Both the position numbers and the translations under genes were made by a program. A stretch of 64,000 nucleotides of DNA from Agrobacterium cavarae (GTDB taxonomy: Bacteria; Pseudomonadota; Alphaproteobacteria; Rhizobiales; Rhizobiaceae). The DNA lies in assembly GCF_004310285.1 (NCBI RefSeq), contig NZ_SISF01000027.1, forward strand, positions 180,081 to 244,080. Reading direction: 5' to 3'. The first letter of the stretch is position 1. Each line of letters starts with the position of its first letter. This document shows, one piece after another, positions 35,921 through 44,245 of this stretch. A model generated the notes under the pieces. The model worked only from the letters and a program-made list of their open reading frames with translations, had not been told where the DNA came from and ran no database searches.

Positions 35921-37096
35921 ATGCGCACGCAAGTCGCTATCGTCGGAGCCGGTCCCGCCGGACTTATCCTTGCTCATCTCCTCCATGCCTCGGGCATCGA
36001 GACAGTGGTGATCGAGCGGCAGACACGCGCCTATGTGGAGGGACGGGTGCGGGCAGGGGTGCTGGAACAGGGAACAGTGGACTGCCTGTCCCGCCTTGGG
36101 CTGGACCAGCGTTTGCGCGAGGAAGGGCTGCGCCATTCCGGCACGCATCTGTCTGCCGACGGCGATGATTTTCGCATCGATCTCGAACAGGCTTCGGGCG
36201 GTGCTTGCGTTACGGTCTATGGCCAGCAGGAGGTGACGCGCGACCTTTTCGAAGCCGCCGAGGCGCGGGGTCTGACGATCCTCTTCGAAGCGAGCGACGT
36301 CGGTCTCCACGATATAGAGACGGAAAAACCCTTCGTTACCTTGCGCACGCCGTCCGGGGAGGTCCGGGTCGACTGCGATTTCGTGGTCGGCTGCGACGGG
36401 TTTCATGGCATCAGCCGCCAGGCGATCCCCAACCATGTTTTGCGCATCTTCGAGCGTGTCTATTCGTTCGGCTGGCTCGGCATTCTCACCGAGCGTCCGC
36501 CTGTCAGTGAGGAACTCGTCTATGCCAGTCATGAGCGCGGCTTCGCGCTTGCCTCGATGCGTTCCATCACGCGCAGCCGCTATTACATCCAGTGCGACAT
36601 GGGCGAGCGGCTGGAAGACTGGCCGGACGAACGTATCTGGGATGAACTGGCCGTGCGGCTTGGACCCAATCTCGGCGCACGGCTCCAGCGCGGGCCTTCT
36701 TTCGAAAAAAGCATTGCGCCGCTGCGCAGCTTTGTTGCCGAGCCGATGCGCTATGGCCGGTTGTTCCTCGCCGGAGATTCTGCCCATATCGTGCCGCCGA
36801 CTGGAGCGAAGGGCCTCAATCTCGCAGTCTCTGACGTGACCATGCTGGGCGAGGCGCTGGCGGAGTTCTATAGCGAGCGCTCGGCGGCCGGGATCGATGC
36901 CTACTCGGCGCGGGCGCTGGGGCGCGTCTGGAAGGCTGAGCGTTTTTCCTGGTGGTTCACCACCCTTACGCATCGTTTCCCCGAAACGGGGGCTTTTGAG
37001 CGGCGGATGCAGGTGGCCGAACTCAGCTATCTGCGAAGCTCATCACGTGCGCAGGCAAGTTTTGCCGAAAACTACGTCGGCTTGCCTCTGGGATGA
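35921..37096 (+). CDS. pobA: 4-hydroxybenzoate 3-monooxygenase
   Basis: 391 residues, the exact family length. FAD motifs VAIVGAGPAGLILAHLL (N-terminus), CDFVVGCDGFHG (the DG motif) and GRLFLAGDSAHIVPPTGAKGLNLAVSD (GD motif). RVRAGVLEQGTVD holds substrate and FAD contacts. An NADPH-dependent flavoprotein hydroxylating 4-hydroxybenzoate to protocatechuate, which links the fcs-ech-vdh products to the pca genes. Same strand as fcs, with 62 bases between them. Confidence 0.96.
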   Translation: MRTQVAIVGAGPAGLILAHLLHASGIETVVIERQTRAYVEGRVRAGVLEQGTVDCLSRLGLDQRLREEGLRHSGTHLSADGDDFRIDLEQASGGACVTVYGQQEVTRDLFEAAEARGLTILFEASDVGLHDIETEKPFVTLRTPSGEVRVDCDFVVGCDGFHGISRQAIPNHVLRIFERVYSFGWLGILTERPPVSEELVYASHERGFALASMRSITRSRYYIQCDMGERLEDWPDERIWDELAVRLGPNLGARLQRGPSFEKSIAPLRSFVAEPMRYGRLFLAGDSAHIVPPTGAKGLNLAVSDVTMLGEALAEFYSERSAAGIDAYSARALGRVWKAERFSWWFTTLTHRFPETGAFERRMQVAELSYLRSSSRAQASFAENYVGLPLG

Positions 37097-37103
37097 CTGA
37101 CGC

Positions 37104-37865
37104 TTAGACGAGAAGCCCCTTCAATTCCGTCTGCACCGCACTCAGCGCCGGCAGATAGCGCGCAACCAGGTCCTGCATCGAACCTGCGGAAGCGGCGACA
37201 CCGACATTGAGCGCCGCCACCGTCTTTCCCCGCGCATTCTTCAGCGGCACGGCCAGCGAGCGCAGGCCGATCTCGACTTCCTGATCGATCATCGCATGAC
37301 CACGAGCGGCGGTCGCTTCGATTTCAGCCATGAGAGCATCGATATCGGTAAGCGTCATCGGCGTGCGTGCAACGATGTCGGAGCGCTCCAGAGAGGCGCG
37401 GCGGTCTTCTAGGGACAGGGAAGCCAGAAGGACCCGCCCCATGGAGGTGCAATAGGCGGGCAGCCGCGACCCTGGCATCAGGGCAATCGACATGACGCGA
37501 CGCTGGGCGGCACGTGCGACATAAACGATTTCGGTATCATCGAGGATTGAAACGGATGTACTTTGTCCGATGTCTTCCGACAGTTGATCGAGAAAGGGCT
37601 GCACAATGCGCGGCAGTGGCATTGAAGCAAGACAGCCCGTTCCAAGTCGGAGTACCTTTGGGGTGACGGTGAAGAATTTTCCATCATAGGCGGCGTAGCC
37701 GAGCTCGGCCAGCGTCAAAAGACAGCGTCTTGCGGTCGCACGATCCAGTTGGGCAATCTCTGCCGCCGCGGAGATCGACAGTCTCGGCCGTTCGGCGCTG
37801 AAGGCTTCGATAATGCTCAGCCCTTTGGCGAGGCCACCCATCATGTCGCGTCCACTCACAGCCAT
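37104..37865 (-). CDS. pcaR: IclR-family regulator of pcaIJF
   Basis: 253 residues. N-terminal winged helix (SISAAAEIAQLDRATARRCLLTLAELGYAAYDGKFFTVTPKVLRLG) and a C-terminal effector domain (YCTSMGRVLLASL, RGHAMIDQEVEIGLRSLAVPL) of the PcaR/PcaU/PobR branch. It is divergent from pcaI, and the gap holds GTGCGATAATCGAAC, nearly the Pseudomonas PcaR site in reverse. PcaR activates the 3-oxoadipate genes in response to 3-oxoadipate. PobR is the alternative because pobA lies convergent on its other side. Confidence 0.87.
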   Translation of the reverse strand: MAVSGRDMMGGLAKGLSIIEAFSAERPRLSISAAAEIAQLDRATARRCLLTLAELGYAAYDGKFFTVTPKVLRLGTGCLASMPLPRIVQPFLDQLSEDIGQSTSVSILDDTEIVYVARAAQRRVMSIALMPGSRLPAYCTSMGRVLLASLSLEDRRASLERSDIVARTPMTLTDIDALMAEIEATAARGHAMIDQEVEIGLRSLAVPLKNARGKTVAALNVGVAASAGSMQDLVARYLPALSAVQTELKGLLV

Positions 37866-37884
37866 GTGCCGCCTTTCTCAATAG

Positions 37885-37919
37885 TGTGCGATAATCGAAC
37901 AAATATACTATATCGCACA
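37885..37919. promoter_or_regulatory. PcaR operator candidate in front of pcaI
   Basis: TGTGCGATA (37885-37893) and TATCGCACA (37911-37919) form a perfect inverted repeat. The left half extends to GTGCGATAATCGAAC (37886-37900), itself an imperfect palindrome that in reverse complement differs at one base from the P. putida PcaR element GTTCGATAATCGCAC as I remember it. About 80-115 bases before the pcaI start. Confidence 0.65.
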
Positions 37920-37999
37920 AATGGGCTTGATGTCGAGCCGAGTTGGGATTTACGTGAACCTTAAGCGAGCCACACGACAGGTCGCTGGAGGAAAACGGT

Positions 38000-38722
38000 A
38001 TGGACAAGAGGATAGACAGCCTGGCGGATGCTGTGGCTGATATCGAAGACGGCGCAACGATAATGATCGGCGGCTTTGGCGGCTCAGGCGCGCCCATCGA
38101 GCTCATTCACGCTCTCATCGATCGCTTCAAGGAAACGGGTAAGCCCTCAGGGATCACGGTTATCAACAACAATGCGGGCAATGGTCGTATCGGCATCGCG
38201 GCGATGATCGATGCTGGCATGGTCAAGAAGATGATCTGCTCCTTTCCGCGCTCATCCGATCCGCGGGCCTTCACAGACCGCTACCTCGCAGGCGAAATCG
38301 AGTTGGAACTGGTGCCGCAGGGTACGCTTGCCGAGCGCATTCGCGCCGGCGGTGCCGGTATTCCCGCCTTCTACACGCCGACCGGTTTCGGTACCGAACT
38401 TGCTGACGGCAAGGTGATCGCCGAATTCGACGGTCGCAAATATGTGCAGGAGCGCTGGTTGAAGGCCGATATAGCGCTGGTCAAGGGGCATCTCGGCGAT
38501 ACCCACGGCAATCTCACCTACCGTCTGGCCGGGCGCAATTTCAATCCGCTGATGTGCATGGCGGCCAAAAGGACCGTCGCGCAGGTGTCGAAAATCGTGA
38601 CGCCAGGAGAGATCGATCCGGAGCAGGTGATCACGCCAGGCATTTTTGTCGATGGGGTCGTGGAAGTGGCTGATCCGCAACAGGAAGAAGCGCTGATCCG
38701 AGCAGGAGTGGCATACGCATGA
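38000..38722 (+). CDS. pcaI: 3-oxoadipate CoA-transferase subunit A
   Basis: 240 residues of the CoA-transferase alpha family: MIGGFGGSGAPIELIHAL is the CoA-binding glycine loop, and GVGGAGIPAFYTPTGFGT-like sequence (RAGGAGIPAFYTPTGFGTEL) follows. With PcaJ it moves CoA from succinyl-CoA to 3-oxoadipate. GGAGGAAAA upstream of the ATG, four-base overlap with pcaJ. Confidence 0.95.
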   Translation: MDKRIDSLADAVADIEDGATIMIGGFGGSGAPIELIHALIDRFKETGKPSGITVINNNAGNGRIGIAAMIDAGMVKKMICSFPRSSDPRAFTDRYLAGEIELELVPQGTLAERIRAGGAGIPAFYTPTGFGTELADGKVIAEFDGRKYVQERWLKADIALVKGHLGDTHGNLTYRLAGRNFNPLMCMAAKRTVAQVSKIVTPGEIDPEQVITPGIFVDGVVEVADPQQEEALIRAGVAYA

Positions 38723-39420
38723 GTGACGCACCCATGATTGATACTCGCGACGACATCAAGCTTTCCAACGCCCAGATTGCCTGGCGGGCCGCTCAGGATA
38801 TTGCCGACGGCGCCTATGTAAACCTCGGCATCGGCTTCCCGGAAATGGTCGCAAAGTTCCAGCCCAAGGGCCGCGAGGCGATCTTCCATACGGAGAACGG
38901 CGTCCTGAATTTCGGTGAAGCGCCGCCCCCTGGTGAAGAGGATTGGGATCTCATCAATGCCGGGAAAAAGGCCATCACGCTGAAGCCCGGTGCGGCCTTC
39001 TTCCACCACGCCGACAGCTTCGCCATGGTGCGGGGCGGGCATCTGGATGTGGCGATCCTTGGGGCCTATCAGGTTGCTGAAAATGGTGATCTTGCCAATT
39101 GGCGTGTCGGCTCCAAGGGCGTGCCCGCCGTGGGTGGCGCGATGGATCTTGTCCACGGCGCAAAACAGGTGGTGGTCATCACCGAGCATGTCACCAAGGA
39201 TGGCAAGCCGAAACTGGTCGAGCATTGCACCTTTCCCCTCACTGGCGTCGGCTGCATCACGCGCGTCTATACCAGCCATGCGGTGATCGACATTGTGAAT
39301 GGCAAATTCGTCGTACGGGAAAAGCTTGCAGCCATTACTATGGAGGAGCTTGAAGCCATGACGGGTGCGAAGCTCCATATCGATGGCCATGTCGACGAGC
39401 TCGTGGTTCCGGCGCTGTAA
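38719..39420 (+). CDS. pcaJ: 3-oxoadipate CoA-transferase subunit B
   Basis: 233 residues. GAYVNLGIGFPEMVAKF and ENGVLNFGEAPPPGEED contain the catalytic Glu that forms the glutamyl-CoA intermediate; HLDVAILGAYQVAENGDLANW is the usual subunit B signature. Obligate partner of PcaI. Confidence 0.95.
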   Translation: MSDAPMIDTRDDIKLSNAQIAWRAAQDIADGAYVNLGIGFPEMVAKFQPKGREAIFHTENGVLNFGEAPPPGEEDWDLINAGKKAITLKPGAAFFHHADSFAMVRGGHLDVAILGAYQVAENGDLANWRVGSKGVPAVGGAMDLVHGAKQVVVITEHVTKDGKPKLVEHCTFPLTGVGCITRVYTSHAVIDIVNGKFVVREKLAAITMEELEAMTGAKLHIDGHVDELVVPAL

Positions 39421-39431
39421 GGAGTAAATCA

Positions 39432-40637
39432 ATGACCGAAGCCTTTATCTGCGCTTATATTCGCACGCCCATCGGCCGTTTCGGCGGATCCTTGTCATCT
39501 ATTCGTGCTGACGATCTCGGCGCAGTGCCGCTCAAGGCGCTGATGGCACTTTATCCGACCGTCGATTTCGACGCCGTCGATGACGTCGTCTATGGCTGCG
39601 CCAACCAGGCGGGGGAGGATAATCGCAACATTGCGCGCATGTCGTTGCTGCTGGCAGGTTTGCCGGTTTCGGTTACGGGTACCACGATCAACCGCCTGTG
39701 CGGTTCCGGCATGGATGCCGTCATTACCGCCGCTCGGGCGATTAAGTCGGGCGAAGCGGAATTGGTGATCGCGGGCGGCGTGGAATCGATGAGCCGCGCA
39801 CCCTTTGTTATGCCAAAGGCAGAGACTGCCTTCTCACGCAATGCCGAAATCTACGACACCACCATCGGCTGGCGTTTCGTCAACCCGATGATGAAGAAGC
39901 AATATGGCGTCGACTCGATGCCTGAAACTGGCGATAATGTCGCGATCGACTTCAATATCGCCCGCGAGGATCAGGACGCCTTTGCCGTGGGAAGCCAGGC
40001 GAAGGCCGCTGAAGCCCAGGCCAATGGCCGCCTTGCTAAAGAAATCACGCCGGTGAGCGTGCCGCAGAAAAGGGGTGATCCGCTGATCGTCGATCGCGAC
40101 GAGCATCCGCGTGCGACATCGATGGAAGCGCTCGCCAAGTTGAAGCCGGTCAACAAGATTGAAGGAGGCACGGTGACCGCTGGCAATGCCTCCGGCGTCA
40201 ATGACGGCGCGGCAGCGCTCATCATCGCTTCCGAAGCTGCTGCCAGAAAGCACGGCCTGACCCCCATCGCCCGCGTTCTGGGTGGCGCGACGGCAGGGGT
40301 TCCCCCGCGCATCATGGGCTTCGGTCCCGCACCGGCAACCAAGAAGCTGCTTGCCCGCCTCGGCCTCGCTCAGGAGCAGATCGACGTCATCGAACTCAAC
40401 GAAGCGTTCGCCTCCCAAGGCCTAGCGACGCTGCGGGATCTCGGCATTGCCGATGACGACCCGCGCGTTAACATCAATGGTGGAGCCATCGCGCTCGGCC
40501 ATCCACTCGGCATGTCCGGCGCCCGCATCACCGGCACGGCAGCGCTTGAGCTTTCCTTGTCCGGCGCGCGTTACTCGCTTTCCACTATGTGTATCGGCGT
40601 GGGGCAGGGCATCGCGGTCGCGCTGGAGCGGGTGTAA
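39432..40637 (+). CDS. pcaF: 3-oxoadipyl-CoA thiolase
   Basis: 401 residues. NRLCGSGMDAV contains the acyl-accepting Cys, NGGAIALGHPLGMSGARI the His, and STMCIGVGQGIAVALE the second Cys. ELVIAGGVESMSRAPFVMPK and the RTPIGRFGGSLS N-terminus are typical of PcaF. It splits 3-oxoadipyl-CoA into succinyl-CoA and acetyl-CoA, the end of the pathway. Last gene of pcaIJF. Confidence 0.96.
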   Translation: MTEAFICAYIRTPIGRFGGSLSSIRADDLGAVPLKALMALYPTVDFDAVDDVVYGCANQAGEDNRNIARMSLLLAGLPVSVTGTTINRLCGSGMDAVITAARAIKSGEAELVIAGGVESMSRAPFVMPKAETAFSRNAEIYDTTIGWRFVNPMMKKQYGVDSMPETGDNVAIDFNIAREDQDAFAVGSQAKAAEAQANGRLAKEITPVSVPQKRGDPLIVDRDEHPRATSMEALAKLKPVNKIEGGTVTAGNASGVNDGAAALIIASEAAARKHGLTPIARVLGGATAGVPPRIMGFGPAPATKKLLARLGLAQEQIDVIELNEAFASQGLATLRDLGIADDDPRVNINGGAIALGHPLGMSGARITGTAALELSLSGARYSLSTMCIGVGQGIAVALERV

Positions 40638-40687
40638 GCTCGGTTCAATTCTGAAGTGCGTCTTGCGGATGATATCAGTGGATTATC

Positions 40688-40885
40688 AGCCACAAGGAAG
40701 ATGTAGTGGGACAGCAAAAAATTCCACGGTGGGTCGAGAAGCAGCCTTGGCGATCGCTTCAGCATCGACGGCATCATTTTTCTGACGCTTCACGAAGGCT
40801 TGACGTGCTCAGGGGCCTTAAGACGCACATCCTGGCCCAGCTTTCCAATTTCGTGACCTCGGTGATGGGCTCCCGCGCAGACCTC
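40688..40885 (-). mobile_element. fragment of an IS110-family transposase, frameshifted
   Basis: Reading the minus strand from about 40885: VCAGAHHRGHEIGKLGQDV then RLKAPEHVKPS, a stop and one-base shift, then VKRQKNDAVDAEAIAKAASR and PTVEFFAV before divergence and a stop at 40686. This is the GHxVRLxPPxYVKPYVKRQKNDxxDAEAI block of IS110 DEDD transposases, with one catalytic Asp. Everything N- and C-terminal is gone. An old insertion scar between pcaF and the GntR genes. Confidence 0.8.
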
Positions 40886-40897
40886 CCGTGGGGGCGC

Positions 40898-40970
40898 ACG
40901 GGCCTGCCTGGCGAGAGTAGATGGTCAGTCAGACCTCGCAACGGTCCATATTGCAATATGTCGCGGCTCC
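40898..40970 (+). repeat. 73-base dispersed direct repeat, copy 2
   Basis: 69 of 73 identical to 17344-17416 in the same orientation. It lies immediately upstream (in transposase sense) of the IS110 fragment, 12 bases from where the recognisable transposase ends. Confidence 0.7.
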
Positions 40971-41020
40971 GTTCAGATAGAAGTCAGGGCGCCGCACGGA
41001 GCGTGCTTCACAGCGACAGT

Positions 41021-41704
41021 TCACTCATTGGTGATGAGGTGCATTCGCGCAAACTCAATAAGGCTCTCAATATGTGCTTTCGTTGCTTCAAATGCCGCGC
41101 TGGAATCATTGCGTTGCAAGGCCTCAATGATGGCAAGATGTTCCGTAGAATCTGGTGTCAGGCGGTCTTTCAACTGGCCGATTTCAAAGAGGCGCGTGGC
41201 GGCTCGCAGATTGCGTAAAACACCTGCCATAACTTCGTTGCCACAATGGTCGATTATCAGGTTATGCAAGTGATCGTCTGAAAACCAGTGGGCATCCGTA
41301 TGGTACGCAGTAGCGCCCATAAGCTCGTCAATTTCGCGCCGCACCTCGACGAGTTTGCGACCGGGTATGCTTGGCATGGCCTGTACAGCCGCGTGTGGTT
41401 CGATCAACAGACGTAGCTTCAGGCTCTGGATGTATTCTCCGATATCGACGTGTCGCACCACGTAGTTGCGGCCGTCGCCTTTGTGAACCAAGCCTTCACC
41501 TTCCAGCCGCTGCAAAGCTTCACGCAGGGGCGTGCGCGACACACCGAGCATCTCGGCAAGCTGCGCTTCGATGATAACGTGGCCGCCTCCAAGACGACGG
41601 TGGCGGATCATGTCAGAAACAGCGTTATACGCGAGGGCGGCAAGCTTGTGGCCTGCGTCTTTGGACCGTTTTCCTATGCCAGGATCAGTGTCTGTTTGTG
41701 TCAA
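41021..41704 (-). CDS. GntR-family regulator (FCD/VanR subgroup)
   Basis: 227 residues from a TTG at 41704, which has GGAGG nine bases upstream; no in-frame ATG fits better. N-terminal winged helix (IIEAQLAEMLGVSRTPLREALQRLEGEGLVHKGDGRNYVV) and a C-terminal FCD domain (HWFSDDHLHNLIIDHCGNEVMAGVLRNL, HLAIIEALQRNDSSAAFEATKAHI) with the metal-binding Asp and His residues. Divergent from a second GntR gene. Targets unknown; the amino-acid/imino-acid operon at 42.6 kb is the nearest candidate. Confidence 0.86.
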   Translation of the reverse strand: MTQTDTDPGIGKRSKDAGHKLAALAYNAVSDMIRHRRLGGGHVIIEAQLAEMLGVSRTPLREALQRLEGEGLVHKGDGRNYVVRHVDIGEYIQSLKLRLLIEPHAAVQAMPSIPGRKLVEVRREIDELMGATAYHTDAHWFSDDHLHNLIIDHCGNEVMAGVLRNLRAATRLFEIGQLKDRLTPDSTEHLAIIEALQRNDSSAAFEATKAHIESLIEFARMHLITNE

Positions 41705-41825
41705 AGCGCATCAGCCTCCAGGCAGCTATTGGTCTATTCCCAGTTGATGTTGCCCCAAAGGCTTTTCTTGTTTTCAGCCATGGTCCATACCGCTCGATAT
41801 TGTCAACTACCGGGGAGTCAATGGC

Positions 41826-42467
41826 ATGAACGGTCAGGTCACGGCGGAACGAAGCCTTGCAGATGAGACCTATTCTGCACTGCTCGGGGAAATCCTCTCC
41901 GCGCAAATGGCGGGTGGTGCTGTGGTGCAGGAGCGCAGGCTTGCGGCGCGACTGGGCGTCTCTCGTTCGCCAATGCGTGATGCGTTGGGACGTCTTGAAG
42001 GGCAGGGGCTTCTTGCGCGCAACGCGAAGGGCGTTCTCACGGTGCGTATCGTCACCCTGTCCGACTACCTGAACAGCGTGGCGATGCGAATGCTCGTTGA
42101 GCCAAGTGCGGCGGCGCAAGCGTGCAAGGGAATAACGGCTGAGACAGTCGCAGACCTCGCTGCGATGCTTCGAGACATAGAGTTGGATCCAGATCCTGAT
42201 CCCGAGTTCGTATGGAACTTCGATGATGCTTTGCACCAGGGCATTGCTGATGCCAGTGGAAATCCCTTCATGGCGGACACCATCTTGCAAATGAGGCGCT
42301 ACACCACGATCTTCGAGCGCCAGCGAAAACTCGCCCAGCGGAAGCCGGGTCTTGCTGACCATCAGGGCATCGTAAAAGCACTGATGGACCGCGATGCGGA
42401 TGCCGCCCGCGTGGCTATGACGTTGCATCTTGAACGGGTGCGCCAGAACGTCCTTTCGACGTACTGA
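41826..42467 (+). CDS. GntR-family regulator (FCD subgroup), operon-linked
   Basis: 213 residues. Winged helix VQERRLAARLGVSRSPMRDALGRLEGQGLLARNAKGVLTV and an FCD effector domain (EFVWNFDDALHQGIADASGNPFMADTILQMRRYT, DHQGIVKALMDRDADAARVAMTLHL). It lies on the same strand as the transporter-catabolic operon, 170 bases before the binding-protein gene, with a TGGTATACCA palindrome in between. Confidence 0.87.
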   Translation: MNGQVTAERSLADETYSALLGEILSAQMAGGAVVQERRLAARLGVSRSPMRDALGRLEGQGLLARNAKGVLTVRIVTLSDYLNSVAMRMLVEPSAAAQACKGITAETVADLAAMLRDIELDPDPDPEFVWNFDDALHQGIADASGNPFMADTILQMRRYTTIFERQRKLAQRKPGLADHQGIVKALMDRDADAARVAMTLHLERVRQNVLSTY

Positions 42468-42559
42468 GCCGAGCCAGCCTATCCCAAACCTCAGATATTT
42501 CAATTTTTGACTGCCTTGGCGGAAAGATGTTGCATACGGCAAATGATTGTGTATGAAAG

Positions 42560-42569
42560 TGGTATACCA
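42560..42569. promoter_or_regulatory. GntR-type palindrome before the binding-protein gene
   Basis: TGGTATACCA, a perfect 10-base palindrome of the TGGT-N-ACCA kind bound by FCD-type GntR regulators, 69 bases before the ATG at 42638. A likely operator for one of the two adjacent GntR proteins. Confidence 0.5.
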
Positions 42570-42637
42570 AATGAATGCGAAATCAACAAGCATCGTTGTT
42601 CAGGTCCACAAGAAGATCGAAAAACCAGAGGGTCATC

Positions 42638-43462
42638 ATGTCATTCCGCACCATCTCCATTGCCTCCCTTCTATTACTCTCCACGGCAGCGTCGGCGTTT
42701 GCGCAGAGCTGCACGCCTAAGATTCCCGATTCCGAATTGGTCAAGCCTGGGACGCTGACAATGTCGGTTAATCCAACATTACCGCCGATGCAGTTCGTCG
42801 ATTCCACCGGGGAGCTCAAAGGCATGCGGGTCGAACTTGGCAAAGAAATCGCCAAGCGGCTTTGCCTTACGCCTGAATATGTCCGTATCGAATTCTCGGC
42901 GATGATCCCCGGTCTTCAGGCTGGCCGATGGGATATGATCAACACTGGAATATTCTTCACGAAAGAGCGCGCGGCCATCATGCAAATGATCCCCTACGAG
43001 GATCAGGCCATCAGCGTTTCGGTGGCGACGAGCAATACGACGGTGAAGGACAAGGATGGGCTTGATGGTCTGCGTGTCGGCGTCGAGCTCGGCGGCTTCG
43101 AAGAAACGAAGACCCGTGCTCTTGACGCTGAACTCAAAGCCGCCGGCAAAACAGGGCTCGTCATTCAGACCTTCGATAATTTCGCGCTAGCCTTCCAGGC
43201 GCTGCGCGCCGGTCAAGTCGAGGGCGTTGTCTCAATCGATGGTGTCGCAAAGGAATATGATAGCCGTGGCGATTTCCGTCGTGCCGTCAGCGGTCTTTAT
43301 CCAGCACCCGTTGCCGTTGCTTTCAAGAACGCGAAACTTGCAGACGCGGTATCCGGCGTCCTCAAAGAAATGAAAGCAGATGGCTCGTTGGGAAAACTCT
43401 TCGACAGCTACGGTCTGCCGATGATCGCAGGCGACTACTCAGTCAAGGGTCCAGGCCGCTGA
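42638..43462 (+). CDS. ABC transporter substrate-binding protein (family 3)
   Basis: 274 residues from the ATG at 42638, which opens a clean Sec signal peptide (MSFRTISIASLLLLSTAASAFA-QS); longer in-frame starts give a charged leader. Family 3 binder: GTLTMSVNPTLPPMQFVDSTGELKGMRVELGKEIAKRL, GLQAGRWDMINTGIFFTKERA. Two cysteines near the mature N-terminus and at LCLTPEY may pair. Periplasmic receptor of the operon transporter. Confidence 0.9.
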   Translation: MSFRTISIASLLLLSTAASAFAQSCTPKIPDSELVKPGTLTMSVNPTLPPMQFVDSTGELKGMRVELGKEIAKRLCLTPEYVRIEFSAMIPGLQAGRWDMINTGIFFTKERAAIMQMIPYEDQAISVSVATSNTTVKDKDGLDGLRVGVELGGFEETKTRALDAELKAAGKTGLVIQTFDNFALAFQALRAGQVEGVVSIDGVAKEYDSRGDFRRAVSGLYPAPVAVAFKNAKLADAVSGVLKEMKADGSLGKLFDSYGLPMIAGDYSVKGPGR

Positions 43463-43486
43463 TCTGAGCGGTTCATCATTCTGATG

Positions 43487-43507
43487 GATGCCGGCTCGTC
43501 CGGCATC
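43487..43507 (+). terminator. intercistronic hairpin after the binding-protein gene
   Basis: GATGCCGG-CTCGT-CCGGCATC, a perfect eight-base stem with five-base loop and no T tract. It lies in the 68-base gap to the permease gene, the usual place for an element that protects binding-protein mRNA and lowers permease expression. Confidence 0.55.
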
Positions 43508-43530
43508 TCCGTAGCATTAAAGGTCCCTCC

Positions 43531-44223
43531 ATGTCGTACTGGAACTGGTCTGGCTTCTTCGACTATCTCGTCAATCCCTTCATCCTCGGAGGTGTTGTCA
43601 CCACGATCTGGCTGACCTGCGTCTCACTTGTGTTCGGCCTACTACTCGGCTTTGTCGTGGCCCTCATGCGCAGATCCAAGCTAAGGCTTATGAGGTGCAT
43701 CGGGTGGTTCTATATCTGGCTGTTCCGTGGCACGCCGCTGCTCGTGCAATTGATCGTGCTCTATACCGCATTACCGCAACTCGGGATCAAGTTCTCCGTT
43801 GTACAAGCTGCGTTGATCGGGCTGGCTTTGAACGAGGCAGCATATCTGGCGGAGATTATCCGGTCCGGCATCGAGGCAGTTCCTGCAGGACAAGCGCGTG
43901 CGGCGAGAGCTTTAGGCATGACTGAGCGTCAGATAATGCGCCACATCGTCATGCCGCAGGCGTTCAAGGTCATCATCCCGCCCCTTGGTAACTCGGTCAA
44001 TGGTCTGCTGAAAACAACATCCGTCACCTCCGTCATTTCAATGGAGGAACTGCTACGGCGCACCCAGGTGCTGATCCAGGAAAAGTTCATGGTGCTCGAA
44101 CTCTTCGCCGTGGCTGCCATCTATTATCTTCTTCTCACGACCCTCTGGGACTTTGTGCAGCGGCATATCGAAAGGCGCTTCGGCCAGTACACAGCTCCGC
44201 TACAGCTCAGCGAAAAGCGCTGA
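43531..44223 (+). CDS. polar-amino-acid-type ABC transporter permease
   Basis: 230 residues, HisM/GlnP family: FYIWLFRGTPLLVQLIVLYTALPQLG and the EAA loop GQARAARALGMTERQIMRHIVMPQAFKVIIPPLGN. The only permease in this operon, so it probably works as a homodimer with the ATPase encoded at 48051. Confidence 0.9.
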   Translation: MSYWNWSGFFDYLVNPFILGGVVTTIWLTCVSLVFGLLLGFVVALMRRSKLRLMRCIGWFYIWLFRGTPLLVQLIVLYTALPQLGIKFSVVQAALIGLALNEAAYLAEIIRSGIEAVPAGQARAARALGMTERQIMRHIVMPQAFKVIIPPLGNSVNGLLKTTSVTSVISMEELLRRTQVLIQEKFMVLELFAVAAIYYLLLTTLWDFVQRHIERRFGQYTAPLQLSEKR

Positions 44224-44245
44224 TATTCAATAAAGGACTTACTGC

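Larger units (their letters stand above)
40638..41020. other. 383-base gap with insertion-sequence debris
   Basis: Holds the IS110-type transposase fragment and the second copy of the 73-base repeat, both listed. No intact gene. Confidence 0.6.

Noticed and set aside
35582..36973. 463-codon minus-strand frame opposite fcs and pobA
   Set aside because: Mirrors two clear enzymes and shows no protein-family signature; long antisense frames are common in GC-rich DNA.
41685..42593. 302-codon minus-strand frame opposite the second GntR gene
   Set aside because: The plus strand has a complete winged helix and FCD domain; the antisense product is cysteine/histidine-rich noise.
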